The translations under genes were made by a program, and so were the position numbers. From contig BDSI01000133.1 in assembly GCA_003117195.1 (NCBI GenBank), forward strand, positions 193,501 to 257,500: a DNA stretch of 64,000 nucleotides. The letters are read 5' to 3'. How positions within the stretch are numbered: position 1 is the first letter of the stretch; every line of letters begins with the position of its first letter. Shown here in pieces: positions 1 to 12,174 of this stretch. The DNA is from Eudorina sp. 2006-703-Eu-15 (lineage: Eukaryota > Chlorophyta > Chlorophyceae > Chlamydomonadales > Volvocaceae). The notes beneath the pieces were generated by a model. It was not told the DNA's origin and ran no database searches. It saw nothing but the letters and a program-made list of their open reading frames with translations.

Positions 1-169
1 GTCATCGAGTGTCCACCGTGGTAACGTAAAAACCCACATCGCAGTGCAGCTTCAGCACGCTGGTTCCCCCGGTGTCTACCGACTGTGTTGGAATAATGAA
101 TGAATGAATGAACGGCACATGTTACGCGGCACCGACGTCCTCATTGTTTCCGACTCCGTGCGTGGACAG

Positions 170-2651
170 GGATGCCTTCGCCAAGCGCAACGGCACCCTG
201 GCGCTGGGCCTCATCCAGGTGGGCACGGGATGAATGAACTAGCGGACGCCAGGGCAAGTCCCAGGATGTAGAGCGCGTCTTGAGTTTGGAATGGTGGAAA
301 CACGTCCAGGTTCACACACGTGATTGGTTGCCAGGTTGTACGACGCGTGTTGCCAAACGACTGATCCTGATCCAAGCGCTGCGAGGAAGCCATTCCGATA
401 CGATGGCAAACAGCAGCTAAAGACCACGCTACCTGCACAAAAGACCTACGTACCGACATGCATTCCTGCACGGCGCGTGCAGGTGGCTGCCCTCAAGTAC
501 CTCCTCCACGAGGTGGATGAGGGCTACACCAAGACGGCGACCTACCTGAACGACACCATCAACAACGCCATCCTAATCAGCGACGCCTCCGGTACGTGTG
601 ACCATTTGGGTGGTTGTTTCTAATGCTTTTTAGTGCACTGTATGACTGATTGTATGGGTTGATGTTGCCGGGGGCGTTCTGGCAGAGCTAGCGGTTTGTA
701 CCGGTACGGTACTAGGAGTACCGTTCACTTGCCAGTTGCCACGCGCATCCTTCGGCGACTAAGTGTCGCTACAAATTTTGAACGTTACAGTGGACCCCAA
801 AAGGGTCCCCAAATATTTGTTCTGTACACAAAAGTTATGAATGAGTGAATGAAGGTCAGAACCATCGCTGCAAACAAAGATTGTTCTGTACCTCACAACA
901 AAGGTCACGTGGTGCTGCACGTATCCACGTACGTACGCACGCAGGTGCCCCCCACAACGTGGACGAGGCCTTTGCGCTGTGGGCAGGCGGCAGCCCCCGG
1001 GCCTGCGCCACCCTATCCGGCTGGGCCACCCGGCTGGGCACCGACCTGGAGACCACCTACGTGGGCAGCACCTACCTCAACAACGCGATGACGCTGGCGC
1101 TCAACGAGATCCTCGCGTCGTCGCGCAGTGGTGAGGGGGGATGGACAGGTGGTCAGGGGGTGGAGGAGGTGGAGGGTGTAAGAGGACGGGTGGTCAGGTG
1201 GTGGAGGGATTGAGGTGTTGGGTTCGAGGGGTGGTGGGTTCGAGGCGTAGGTGGAGTCGTAGGAATACAGGTTTGACGGACGGGGGTTGCATCTGGCATC
1301 GAAAGATGGGGTACATCCAGGGCCAGAACATGGACAAGAATAGACTCCCTTAGCGGTATTTAGCGGCAACTGAAGCGGTCGCGCCGACCAGGTCCGACGG
1401 CGCATCTGCTGTTCTGTCCCACCTTCATATCCTCAGTCGGCTCAGCCGCGATCGAGCAGAGAATGTGACGAACCTGCACGCACGCAGACACAATGACGCC
1501 CTTGTATTGTAAACCAACCACTGGACACTGCGAACCAAGCCCCCAACTGCGCACACACACGATGTGTTCAGCTCGCTGCACGCCTGCCTTATGTAGCGCA
1601 GCGCCGTTCGTTGTGCGTTGCATGTCTGATCTTTATTGAGCTATGCTCCTCCGACCCGCCCTGGACCGAACCCTGCAGCCAACCTGCCGTCGTACAACTC
1701 CACGCGCTTCATGGTCCAGCGCTACATCACGCTGATGGGACTCCAGGGAGCACTCCACTCCGCCTACCGGGCACACGAGGCTGTTGCATGCAAGCGGCCC
1801 ACGGCGCAGGTGGCGGACGCCAAGGTGGGTGCGTGGCTGCGTGGTGGGAATGGGAGCTGCTCTAGGGCGGCACGCCGGGGCCCCCTGCCCTGACGGCCTG
1901 ATCATGCACAAGAACGCAAGAGCTTGGGTGCTGAAACACGGCACGTCGGCCGCGCGCGGGCCCGGGGGCCCCATAATGGTGTTGCGGTGCGTGTGTACTT
2001 GTCGTGCACGCACGTGCTTAAACCCTAGGGCGGAAATACAGCGCGCAGACAGTGACCTGCTTCCAGCGCCACCCCGCTCTGCAGGCCACGATCGCCGTGC
2101 ACTGGACGTACCTGCAGCCGCTGCTGGTGGCTCAGCGCGTGCCCGCTGCCCAGATCCAGAGCCTGCAGCAGGCGCTCTCGGCCAACAACGTCATCTACTC
2201 GACGACACTCACTGCCGTACGGTACGTCAACGTGTTGGGTTGCCGTACTTGCACTTACATGGCTTACCTGCTGTGGGCGACAGTGGGCGACTTGTATGCT
2301 CGTTCGACCTGATTGTTGGCCCCGTTCAGCTTGATGGTCCCGCTGACCGTTTTGCTTGCTTGCTCGTCCATCGAGCAAGGCGGTGTTTGCGTGCTCGTCC
2401 ACCGAGCAAGGTTCGCTCGTTGGTCCCTGCATCCCGCCCTTACTCGCAATCATCACCTTTTCACAGCAACCACATCCACCCTGCTCCCGCCCGCAACGCT
2501 GCCTTGTCGTCTGTTCGTGCTATACAGCGCCGTGGTCGCCAGCCTCGGCCGCCGCATGTCGGAGGTGGGCTCGCCCAAGGTCGAGGCGGCCACCACCGCC
2601 GGGTGGAGCGCGAGCTGCAGCGCGGCCATCATTCCGGCCCGCCGCCGATGA
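170..2651 (+). CDS. FEA1/H43-like periplasmic protein, copy 1 (5' end outside window)
   Basis: This is the C-terminal 249 residues of a secreted protein of the FEA1/H43 type, a green-algal family induced by iron deficiency or high CO2 and located in the periplasm. Exons with GT-AG borders and consistent phases are 170-218, 483-591, 945-1130, 1679-1824, 2085-2221 and 2528-2651 (TGA). They match exons 4-9 of the complete paralogue at 5167-9567 in size, the first five exactly (49, 109, 186, 146, 137 nt). Conserved blocks are [50 protein letters not shown] and AVHWTYLQPLL. Exons 1-3, with the signal peptide, must lie left of the window. The C-terminus is the most diverged part. Family assignment comes from recalled architecture, not a search, and the biochemical role of the family is only loosely known. 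Confidence 0.68.
784..809 (-). repeat. Dispersed repeat copy (core GTTACAGYGGACCCC)
   Basis: A short copy of the dispersed family lies in intron 5 of FEA-like copy 1. The core is followed by a small palindrome (GGACCCC AAAA GGGTCC). Confidence 0.55.
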
Positions 2652-3349
2652 TGGTCTGACCGGTGTGATCTGGCCGAACGCGTGTGTTCAGGTTCTGGAA
2701 AGGCGGGCGGGCACTGTGTCGGCTTTCTTTGCGCTGCCCGGAGCGCGTCCCGTCGGTTCCATCCGTCGCTCGCAACTCCCCGCGTGAATCATGTGATCGG
2801 GTAGGGATCGATCCAGGGTGCTGAGAAGTACACCGTACATGCTTGTGGTCTCACAGAGGTCGTATAAATTTGATAATATGGAGAGTGTGTGTGTGTGCGC
2901 AGCATTGATGCCGTATGGCGGTGTCTTCCTTGATCTCTAGGGTTTTGTAGTCTCTTACCGAATTTAAACTTATTGATTTACAATGTGCATTCATTCGCCC
3001 ACGCAGTCAAGCGGTCAGACAATTTTGCCACGGCACAGCCTGTACGGCTGTTCGCATTCAAAGTCGGATTGGCAGGCAGGCAGGCCTGCAGGTGCAGTCA
3101 ACGTGATTGCTGTGAAGTGGGCACTGCTCACACATGTACAGTGTTCGGTATTCCGCTGCTGTCGAACAAGTTGCGCCGGGCGGGGCTAACCCCCTGGTTT
3201 TGCTCCGTTTGCTGCTGCTCATCTTACCGCTGGAGGCTGCGTTGCGGATCTCAATGGTTCTCGATGGATCTGGATGGATCTGATGCCGGTGTCTCTTATC
3301 TCTGGATCTGTGTTGGATATCTGTGGTGGATACCGTACATTGTGGTTCT

Positions 3350-3404
3350 GTGGTGAGGAGGCCGAGGCTGTCACCGATGACCCGCGGGGTCCACTGTAAC
3401 ATAC
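3350..3404 (+). repeat. Dispersed repeat copy, long form
   Basis: This copy reads, in plus orientation, GTGAGGAGGCCGAGGCTGTC, then CACCGATGACCCGCGGGG, then TCCACTGTAACAT. It defines the GGTGACAGCC and GTTACAGTGGACCCC halves shared with copies at 12470 and 41108 on the other strand. Confidence 0.6.
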
Positions 3405-3516
3405 ATCATTGGTGTGTTTTGTGGGTGCGGCGTTGAGGTGTGGAGCAGTGGAGGTGTCCTGCCGCCTTGGCGGTGGGGCCTGCTGGGGCATGCCCTGGTA
3501 TACACCGGTGATCCCT

Positions 3517-3555
3517 TTGGGGTCCGCTGTAACGTTCATTCATTCATTCATTCGT
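3517..3555 (+). repeat. Dispersed repeat copy with (ATTC)n tail
   Basis: GGGGTCCGCTGTAACG is followed directly by ATTC tetranucleotide repeats. The same tail occurs, inverted, at 7971-8009, which suggests a 3' end with a microsatellite tail. Confidence 0.55.
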
Positions 3556-5166
3556 CATTATAATTGCTGTATGTGCCCGATGCCTTTGCCGCGCCGTTGC
3601 AGCTCCATGCGCGCTCTGGCGTGACATCGTCCGCACTTGCTTAGCTTGGCCAGACTAAGCTTGGCCAGATGGTTACCCCGTGGACCCCCATCTCAGCAGC
3701 TTCGGTTTGATTGGCGGTCTGTAACCTGGGCCTGATGCGCTGTCGGCCTCTGTCGTACATAGTCGACCGGGGCCATCGGTCGCACGGGACTGATCCTCCT
3801 CTTGATGAGATTTAGAGTGGACCTCGCGGGTTGACCCCTTCGATAGCTAGCACCAGGGTCCGAATGCGTCGCGACGGCAGCTCCTCACACGGGATAAGTC
3901 CTCGACGTCTTGATCGGCAGCGCAGATCGTCGCCCAGACAGTGAGTCAGTCAGCGCTCTGCGCAGTGAGCTAGTCCACACCTAGTCATAAGGCAGGCTCA
4001 GCACAAGCTAATTTTGCTCTGGGACCAATTAACAGGACAAACTACCGACAGTGTCACCTGACACCAGGTTCACATTCCGTTGCGTTCCGGTTATGCCATC
4101 CATGGATCTACATGGGTTTTGTTGACAGGGAAGTGGCCGACCTGGTGGGTTACGATACGTCCAAGACTGGCCGTCGCAGGCCGTCGCAGCTTCGTGTGGC
4201 TTGCCTTGTAGGGTCGTACAGCAAACGTCAGTTACATCTGGGCCTATCTGGGATACGGTAATCGGCCACAGTCGGCCACCGCCGAATCCGCGCATCATTT
4301 CCGCTGCCCTGGGCATGTATGTGCACGCCCTGAAAGGCTCTGAAGGATCCTGAAGGACGCGATGTAACTCTGTCCAGGCCGACGCACACGACGTGAATCA
4401 AGACGTCCAGTTCGCGGGGTTGCGTTATTTTTTCTCAAAATAAATTTGCTTAAGAACGCGCATTGCTGTTAATTCCAATCTCTTCAGTTCTGCGTCGTCT
4501 TGAACAGCAGTACGTTATTAGTAAGGTGATGGATACGTGTTAAGAAACTGCATCTTAAATGGACCTCATAAGTAAGTTCCGCGTAAAGTTGATTTTAATT
4601 GTATGATGAATTTGGCAACCAACTCTTTATGTGTCGGTGTTGTCATCGACGCATGCACGATAAACTTCGACGAGAACCTCATATTATTGGCTGCAACGTA
4701 TCGTTCAAATTAGGTTGTTTTACGTTCCCTAAATGTGACGAGGGGCTCATAATAATTGGCCGCCACCAAAACGGTTAATCTTGAATGTAAGTAATGAAGC
4801 AATCATCAGAAATCGGATCAATTCTCTCCAGATAAATGACGGATGAATAACTGAATCCAACTGGAATTTGGTTCAAGTTTTACAGTAATGGCGCCGGTGC
4901 TTGGCAGTACTGCCGCTTGGGATCGAATTATTGGAAGAGCATCCACGAGATAAACTAGAGCGGATTTCATACGGCAATTACGAAAACATCCAACAGGTGC
5001 GGCTGGTGCGCAATCCTCTCGCTGGCGGGTCCGACTGACGTGCGCCAGGCGCGTGCATCCTTGTGCATTGACCTGGGAGCATGAATATAACGAGCAATAA
5101 ACTTACATATTAGACAAATTTCTATCAATCGGATCTCTCTACGCTGAGATAAAACAGAGTTTTGTC

Positions 5167-8100
5167 ATGTCGCATATCAATCTTCGCGTCGCAGCGGCGG
5201 TCCTTTTGCTGGGCGCCGCCACGGCGCAGCTGACTACACTCAACACGCGCTTTGATGGATATACTTATGTCTCAAATGTGATTGGCTACGTGAACATGAC
5301 GGTTGACTACTGCGATATGCAGGTGCGTGCGTGGATGGATATTTCCCATCCTTAGGGAGAGCTGTCAAACCACGGAACAAGGTGCACCCGTTATGAAAAT
5401 GTGCTTCATTACACATCATTATATTCATCAGAGCCGCAAACTTGATTTTTCACGACTTGCTCCGCCGCAACCTTACGCTCGCAGGCAGCCATTGCCGCCG
5501 GAAATTTCTCAGCGGCCCTCGAGATCTACACCACCGGCAAGAATTCATTTTCTGGCCTGGCAAGACGCACATTCTACGTAAGTTTTAAATTTGGCGTGTC
5601 GTAGTCATCACAGCAAGTTCCCGTCGTTGTTCGTTGCAGCCATCCAGTTAGCAGCTTCGGTCTGGGATGCTTCAACTCGAGAACTCAGCATTCATGCCAT
5701 GCGCACCAAATTTTGCTTTTGAGATGTTACTCACCCTCTTGCCGCGTTCATTCTGACACAAATCCGACGGCGTATCTTTTGTGCACGCCGCGGTGTGATG
5801 ACACCCACGCAACGCAACGCAACGTAACGTAACGCAGCGCTTCGCGACGTTCGCCCCGGCTGCGGGTGTGATGGAGCCGCTGCACGACGCGATCACCATG
5901 GGCCGCAACGCCACCTGGCTGGACACCCTCATCAAGTGGGTGATGAGCCGACGACGACGGGCTGTTGGGGTACAACGTGCGTGCGTGTGGCATCTGCAGA
6001 GCCTGTAGTACGGCAGGTTGTACAGCTGCCACCGCCGTGTTGGTGTCACATGGGAGATGTGTCGGACGAGCCTGCATCTATACTGGCCAATGAGCGAATA
6101 TCGTTGATTTTTTCTGTGGCGGCGTGTGGCGTTCAAGGAACGTATGGGGTCCCGTGTTGGGGATACCGGATACGGCACTTCTATGACGAACGTACAGATG
6201 AGCATCGGTACGGATATTTATGAAAAATTTCCGGGAGGCTGACCCCGAACATACAGAATCTCTATGTAGGTGAGCACCTTCGCCGGCGTCAGCCGCCGAT
6301 TCCTAGCTACGGTCGACCATGACACGTACCGTCCCCTCACGCCGGCGCATCGTAACTTTCCCCCCGTGCGGGTTCGTTCTTTGGGTTTATTTCTTTTTTC
6401 AATTTAACCTTCGTGCGGATGAGACGTCAGCCAATCAAAGTTTTGGTTCGCTTTGGTTTACACGTTGGGTCCCTGATCGCGCTGCTTGCCCTGCGTCTCC
6501 CTCATCAGGGACGCCATCGCCAATCGCGACGGAGCCCGAACGCTGGGCCTTATCCAGGTGAGGATGACCCACCTTCCCCGGCGTGATCCACCTTCCCGGC
6601 AGCGCTGCGGCAGGGGCGCATTGGGTAGGGAGTCCAGCGCCGCTGCCGCAGCCCCACACGCGCTGCGGGTCCCATGCCAGTCTCCCTGACAGATTTGTGT
6701 CGCGCCTCCGGTGGTGGGCGAACCCGCCCGCCCACGACGCGCGCAACAAAACCATGCGCTTCGTGCTGGGTTTTTTTTGCTTGGGCTCTCCCCAAGTCCC
6801 CATCCCTTCTGCAGTTCCAGTCCCTGGACGGGCCCCTGTCCGCCGTGCCTCTGCACGTCTGCAGTTGAAGCCGTCCCTCACGAGGTCTCCACCCCGCGTT
6901 TTTGTTTTCGCCGCTGGGTTACGTTGCCGATTGATTTCCCACGATGTTGAAAGGGCTCGCCCACGTGATTCCAACCTTTTGGACCCACCATCGGCCCACC
7001 ATCGCGCTGCAGGTCGCGGCGCTCAAGTACTTCCTTCACGAGGTGGACGAGGGGTTCAACAAGGTGGCGACCTACCTGAACGACACCGCCAATAACGAGG
7101 TCCTCATCAGCGACAGCACAGGTTTGTGCGTACTGCTTTCATTGTCGTACAGGCCGCCGCTGCATTGCGTCCGTCCGCCTCGGACGGGCTCCACCCACCC
7201 ATGGGCGGGCGCGTGGGCACGGACCCGTGTACAACCAACAACCAAGCCTGAAACCTCAAGCCCAAATTGCGGCGGCGAACTTGACTTCTGAACCGATATG
7301 AACTCACATGGCGCCCCAAACATCTCTCCACACACCGTGCGGGTAGGACACATCCACCCATGCATGGTCCCACACCCGGGCGCCGTCAATACGGCCCCGA
7401 GCGTGGCTCTGGTCCCCCGACCTTCTGTCCCCTGACCTTCTGTCCCCCGACCTTCTGTCCCCCGACCTTCTGTCCCCCGACCTTCTGTCCCCCGACCTTC
7501 TGTCCCCCGACCGTCTGTCCCCCGACCTTCTGTCCCCCGACCTTCTGTCCCCCGACCTTCTGTCCCCCGGCCTTCTGTCCCCCGACCTTCTGTCCCCCGA
7601 CCTTCTGTCCCCCGACCTTCTGTCCCCGGACCTTCTGGTCCCCCGAACTTCTGTCCCCCTCAGGTGCGCCCCACAACGTGGACGAGGCCTTTGCGCTGTG
7701 GGCGGGCGGCAGCCCCGGGGCCTGCGCCACCCTATCCGGCTGGGCCACCCGGCTGGGCACCGACCTGGAGACCACCTTCGTGGGCAGCACCTACCTCAAC
7801 AACGCGATGACGCTGGCGCTCAACGAGATCCTGGCGTCGTCGCGCAGTGGTGAGGGGGGATGGACAGGTGGTCAGGGGGTGGAGGCTGTACGAGGACGCA
7901 CCAGCTGCCGGTAGCTGCTAATAACCCACAACACTCCGCCTGCCGCCAACCCAACAAGACCCCATATCAATGAATGTATGTGAATGAATGAACGTTACAG
8001 CGGACCCCATGTATATGTAACACTGTGGACCGCACAAAAGGAAGTGCGGTGCGATGCACGCCGCTGTTACCCGACCGCAGTAGTACCGGCCCGCTTCCCT

Positions 8101-9567
8101 GACATCCGTCACGACATTTGATTTACACCCTGCGTCGCCCCTGACTCCTGTGCCACGCATCGGTTCCCCAATCCTTACCCCGCGTCGCTGGTATCCTGCC
8201 ACCGCGGATCCACATGCGAAGCTCTAGGTCCTTAGGTCCTTAGCTAATAGGTACATACATGGCAATGTGTCTGCGCTCTGCGGTTTGTTGCGTACCGGAC
8301 CGTACCGGACCGTACCGTATGTACCGTACCGTACCGTACCGGACCGTACGTACCGGACCGGACCGGACCGGACTGACCGGACCGGACTGGACCGGACCGG
8401 ACCGGACCGTACGGACCGGACCGGACCGGACCGGACCGGACCGGACCGGACCGGACCGGACCGGACCGGACCGGACCGGACCGGACCGGACCGGACCGGA
8501 CCTGTATGTGCACCTGCTGCCTTGATCTGCACGTGGCCCATCCTTGCACTCTCACTAGTACGGCCTGCCGTACATGCCCCGTCCGCCCCTGAATCAACCA
8601 ACCCTCCTGCACGGCCAGCCAAGCTGCCGTCCTACGACGCCACGCGGTCCATGATCCAGCGCTACGTCACGCTGATGGGGCTCCAGGGAGTGCTCCACTC
8701 GGCCTACCGGATGCACGCGGCGGTGGCGTGCAAGCGGCCCGCGGCGCAGGTGGCGGAGGCCAAGGTGGGTGCGTGGCTGCGTGGTGGTTAGGGCCGCTCG
8801 TCGAGGAGCCTGACGCCCGGTTTTGTGCATGTGTGGGACTGTGGATGTGTGCGCTTGCGTTATGCGCACGCGTACCTAAAATTGCGCTCAATCGCGGATA
8901 TGTTAACATTACTGTTCATCACGCGCCGACCGACCCGTGGGACTGTGCGTGCCGACCGGTATTGCTGTGCGCAGGCCATGATCGCCGTGCACTGGACGTA
9001 CCTGCACCCGATGCTGGTGGCGCGGCGAATGCCCCCTGCGTACGTCAGTGGCCTCCAGGAGGCGCTGACTGCCCCGGCACTTAGCTACCAGCGGGCTCTG
9101 TCCGCCATCCGGTACGTGTGTACAGCACCCCGCAGATCCCGAGCTAATAATGGAGCCGTCCTTCCGCACTCGCGCACATGTCCATTTAATAATTTTACAT
9201 ATACACACACACATACATCTGTATGTGGATGTACATGGAGGGAGGAGGAATATATTTTTTAAGGATGTTACAGCGGACCCGATATATGTGTGTGTGTGTG
9301 TGTGGGTGTACATGGAGGAGGAGGAGTGCAATGTGCCGTCAACCTCCCATCCCTCGCCACGTGCGAGCGTGTTGCTTGTGCTGTCGTCCACGCCTGCGTT
9401 TCCGAGCAAGCAACCTGTTGCGTGCGACTGCCTGCAGGACGGTGGTCTGGGGTATGGGCCGACGGGTGGCTGAGATTGGAGAGCCCAAGTTCGAGCGCGT
9501 CACTGCCGGATGGAACTGCAGCAGCGCGGCCCTCAAATCAACAGGCGGCGCCGGCCGGCGGCTCTGA
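5167..9567 (+). CDS. FEA1/H43-like periplasmic protein, copy 2 (complete)
   Basis: Nine exons, all phase-consistent, encode about 367 aa: 5167-5322, 5485-5577, 5838-5935, 6509-6557, 7013-7121, 7664-7849, 8619-8764, 8975-9111 and 9438-9567 (TGA). The length fits the family (roughly 360 aa). Residues 1-20 form a signal peptide (hydrophobic [12 protein letters not shown], then QL), so the protein should be secreted, with no later membrane segment. The block [11 protein letters not shown] near residue 65 and the later [32 protein letters not shown] and [13 protein letters not shown] blocks follow the FEA1/H43 layout. Asn-X-Ser/Thr sites (NMT, NFS, NAT) fit a secreted glycoprotein. It is a tandem duplicate of the gene at 170-2651. 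A role in iron uptake or in the high-CO2 response is inferred from the family only. Confidence 0.72.
7412..7660. repeat. 15-bp minisatellite in intron 5 of FEA-like copy 2
   Basis: About 16 head-to-tail units of a 15-mer of the form GACCTTCTGTCCCCC run up to the acceptor of exon 6. The strand is strongly pyrimidine-rich, so the array effectively replaces the polypyrimidine tract. It is absent from the equivalent intron of copy 1. Confidence 0.9.
7971..8009 (-). repeat. Dispersed repeat copy with (GAAT)n
   Basis: GAAT repeats followed by GAACGTTACAGCGGACCCC, the inverse of the copy at 3517-3555. It lies in intron 6 of FEA-like copy 2. Confidence 0.55.
8289..8504. repeat. (CCGGA)n pentanucleotide satellite in intron 6 of FEA-like copy 2
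   Basis: About 215 bp of CCGGA/GGACC pentamers. The left end is interspersed with GTACCG variants and the right end is nearly perfect. Confidence 0.9.
9259..9282 (-). repeat. Dispersed repeat copy
   Basis: TTAAGGATGTTACAGCGGAC followed by CCG, in intron 8 of FEA-like copy 2, followed by a GT-rich stretch. Confidence 0.5.
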
Positions 9568-11014
9568 ACAGCGCTGTGCGCTGATGAATGATGTGTGGCT
9601 GTGAATGAATGAATGAACGAATGAATGGCGAATCCATGATAAAGTCATGCGCTTTTGTACGCTGTTCGCTGGAGTACGAACGTACGGCGGCGGCGGAGAA
9701 CTACCAATTCAACCGACGCACCTCGATATCCATCTATCAAGCAGCAGCAGAGCCTTGCGACGAGGCAGCAGCGCGCTGCACCATGATACCGCGACGCGAC
9801 GCGTCGTACACACGCCTACCTCCTGATGTATTTTCCGTCGACGCGCGCGATTCCATTTGCTTTCTACCGTTGTCGATCGGCTGACAGTATGTATTCCGGT
9901 GTACATCCCATGATCGTACATATATATTGAATGCTCAAAAAGTAAAGCAACCAAACCGCACCTCTGAACTTCACAGCATGTCGCGCGGGCAGACGGGGCG
10001 GGTGTCTTCCTTTGGTTTCGGTGCGCGTGGTGCAAATGGGGCGGGGTATCGGGATTTATGCGCATGACGCATCGTGGGGCCCCCGTGTACGGCAACATCC
10101 GCATCTCCGTACCCCTGGGTGAGTGTACGGCGTGTCCCTCGATTGCTCACTCTGAGCAAATCTGGGTACAGCGCCTTCCTTCAGTAGAGCGAGTTGGTCG
10201 ATATGCTCTTGGCATGTTTATTTTGTGTGTTCGGTGTTCGTTCCCTCTTCATTTGCAGCGTTTGGGTGCGGGCACATGCCTGGTGGCCACGTACACCTGT
10301 CAGTACGTACGGTACGTACGTCGCCGGTGGAGCCCATCCAGCCGGATGCTGGGCAGGGGTCTACATCTGGGCAGGCAGGGTCGTTTGGTGATGTGTCACC
10401 TCGTGTGTAGCTGCGAGGCCGCTTATTCCCGTTATTCCGGTTTTCCCGGTAATTTCGGTGATTCCGGTTATTACGGTTGTTCCGGCCGCTGAGAGGCCGA
10501 TTATTTCCTTGTGCGGTCCGTTGAGCGCGTGTAACGGACCTTCGTTGCTTCTCTCCCTGGTGTACATCTTCCGGTACGGAATTGAATGCCTCCTCTCCAG
10601 AAGCTGAGGGCACCTGTGGTGCCAGCAGGCCATGTCCGGCACTGCTGCTCACGTGCTCAGGCTTATTAGTTAGCTTGCTGACGTGGCGGCGCGATGACGG
10701 TCCACGAGGACCAATGCGGATATAGAACGAAGTGTCAGTACATACCATACATCATTCACCGAGAAAGAATGGAATCCGTCATGCAGGCATGCCATTGTGC
10801 GGCAACGTATACGGCTGTACGGCACTGCAGCGCCAATACTTATACTGCAGCTCTGCACACCGAGAAGCCACCGTGCGTAAAGAACGAAGGACGCAAGAGT
10901 AGTGAGTTTATTAATCCTCTCTTGAACCACGCACTGCCTCGCTCGTTTATATTGCTCACCATCACACATTTGCGCGCGAGCTGCCTGCGTCTGCACACTT
11001 TGCGCGACAACAGC
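9568..11014. other. Intergenic region downstream of FEA-like copy 2
   Basis: Contains GAAT repeats just after the stop codon and a degenerate 9-10 bp TTCCGGTTA-type repeat around 10430-10490. A short possible exon at 10058-10116 could not be linked to anything. A TTTATATT sequence at about 10948 is a possible TATA element for the next gene. Nothing else is supported. Confidence 0.4.
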
Positions 11015-11401
11015 ATGTCGGGTCTTTCCGGCTGGGGAGGCGGCGCTGCGGACGCCGGCGCCCTCCGCGCCATCGGCGACATCCTTCCCCAGCAGGACAT
11101 CGGCCAGCCGGACAACATGCCCGCGGCGGCACGATCATCATCCGCGGCGTCGCCCACCGGCGGCCCGCTCATCTTCTCGCCGACGACCGCCAACCCTGGC
11201 GCTGCCGTCGCGGAGCACACCGCCGCGCCTGCCGCCTCGCGGGCCGCGCAGCCGGACTCGCAGGTCATCAGCGCGACCGACTTTTCGCAGGACGAAGTGC
11301 TGGCGGAGGACGCCGGTGGCGCCGCGCAGTACACGGCCCGCAGCCGACCGGCGCGAGCCGCCGGCATCGACCCCGGCCCCGCCGACGATCTCTTCGAGTG
11401 A
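11015..11401 (+). CDS. Hypothetical small acidic Ala/Ser-rich protein
   Basis: A single-exon frame of 128 aa starts with MSGLSGWGGG and ends in DPGPADDLFE. An upstream in-frame extension exists, but its composition is not coding-like. The start at 11015 was chosen because strong GC third-position bias begins there and a TATA-like TTTATATT lies about 65 bp upstream. The protein is Ala/Ser/Pro-rich in the middle with an acidic C-terminal third (ATDFSQDEVLAEDAGG). No signal peptide or membrane segment is seen. A TGTAA motif at 11630 could serve as its poly(A) signal. The family is not recognised, and a protein mainly disordered is likely from composition. Confidence 0.5.
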   Translation: MSGLSGWGGGAADAGALRAIGDILPQQDIGQPDNMPAAARSSSAASPTGGPLIFSPTTANPGAAVAEHTAAPAASRAAQPDSQVISATDFSQDEVLAEDAGGAAQYTARSRPARAAGIDPGPADDLFE

Positions 11402-12174
11402 CGACACGCACGCACTTTGGCAAATCTTTAAAGTTTGGGCGCCGCGTGAGCAAAGTGATGCACAGTGCGGTGGCGAGGACATGCTGGAGGGCGACAGCGA
11501 GGGACGATCCGTTGGAAGAGGAGGTTCAGTTTCCGCGGCATTGGTTCCTAGACGCCTGGTTGCGCACACCGTGAGCGCGCGCCGACACAGTTGTCGTCAG
11601 CCCATTTTATAGATAAAGAAATAAAGCGCTGTAATATGTTCTCAGGTTTTGAACGTTGGCGTTGCTTGGATGATGTCGTGGGCTACAACGCGCCGCAGAC
11701 AGACAGACCCGCGGGTCATTTCTCGGCTGAGCCGCAGCCGCGAGTCGGCGCAACGCAGCAGGATATTCACATGTCGAGCCAAGGAAATGAGCTGCCGTAT
11801 GATGTCTCCTCAGGAAATTACATGTAAACGCATGGCTAGGCTCGCTGATAAGCTGTCGCGATATTCCTGACTACGCCAACCATCGTTGATCGTCTTCCGA
11901 CAATCGGGAAATGCCCATTCGTTTCCTTCCGCGGCGCCATCTCATTCACAAATCAAGGGAAGGTTAGCCCAACGCCGCCCCGATAACCATCAAACACGTC
12001 TTCGGGCGCAGCACTACCGCATCAGCTGAGTTGGAGCAAGGACGTTGCGTCGGCCGGCACACGCGAGATTGCGGAAATTGAAAATGTGGCACCAAAATTG
12101 GTGTTTGCGCCAAACAGCCCAGACACGAGATGAAGGGGTCCATCATCCTGTAACCACACCGCGCGGGCGCGAAC
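11402..12174. other. Intergenic / 3' UTR of the small acidic gene
   Basis: The first 230 bases are probably 3' UTR, up to the TGTAA motif at 11630-11634. The remainder to 12174 holds no supported exon. Confidence 0.4.
11630..11634 (+). promoter_or_regulatory. Candidate poly(A) signal TGTAA
   Basis: TGTAA is the usual polyadenylation signal of volvocine algae. This one lies 229 nt after the stop codon at 11401. Confidence 0.4.

Larger units (their letters stand above)
2652..5166. other. Intergenic region between the FEA-like paralogues
   Basis: No convincing exon is seen in these 2.5 kb. The left part holds two copies of the dispersed repeat. From about 4400 the DNA becomes clearly more AT-rich than the flanking genes. 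The last 800 bases are presumably the promoter region of the downstream paralogue, but I could not identify a defined iron- or CO2-responsive element. Confidence 0.5.

Noticed and set aside
10058..10116. Possible exon ending at a GTGAGT donor
   Set aside because: No partner exon in a compatible phase was found nearby.
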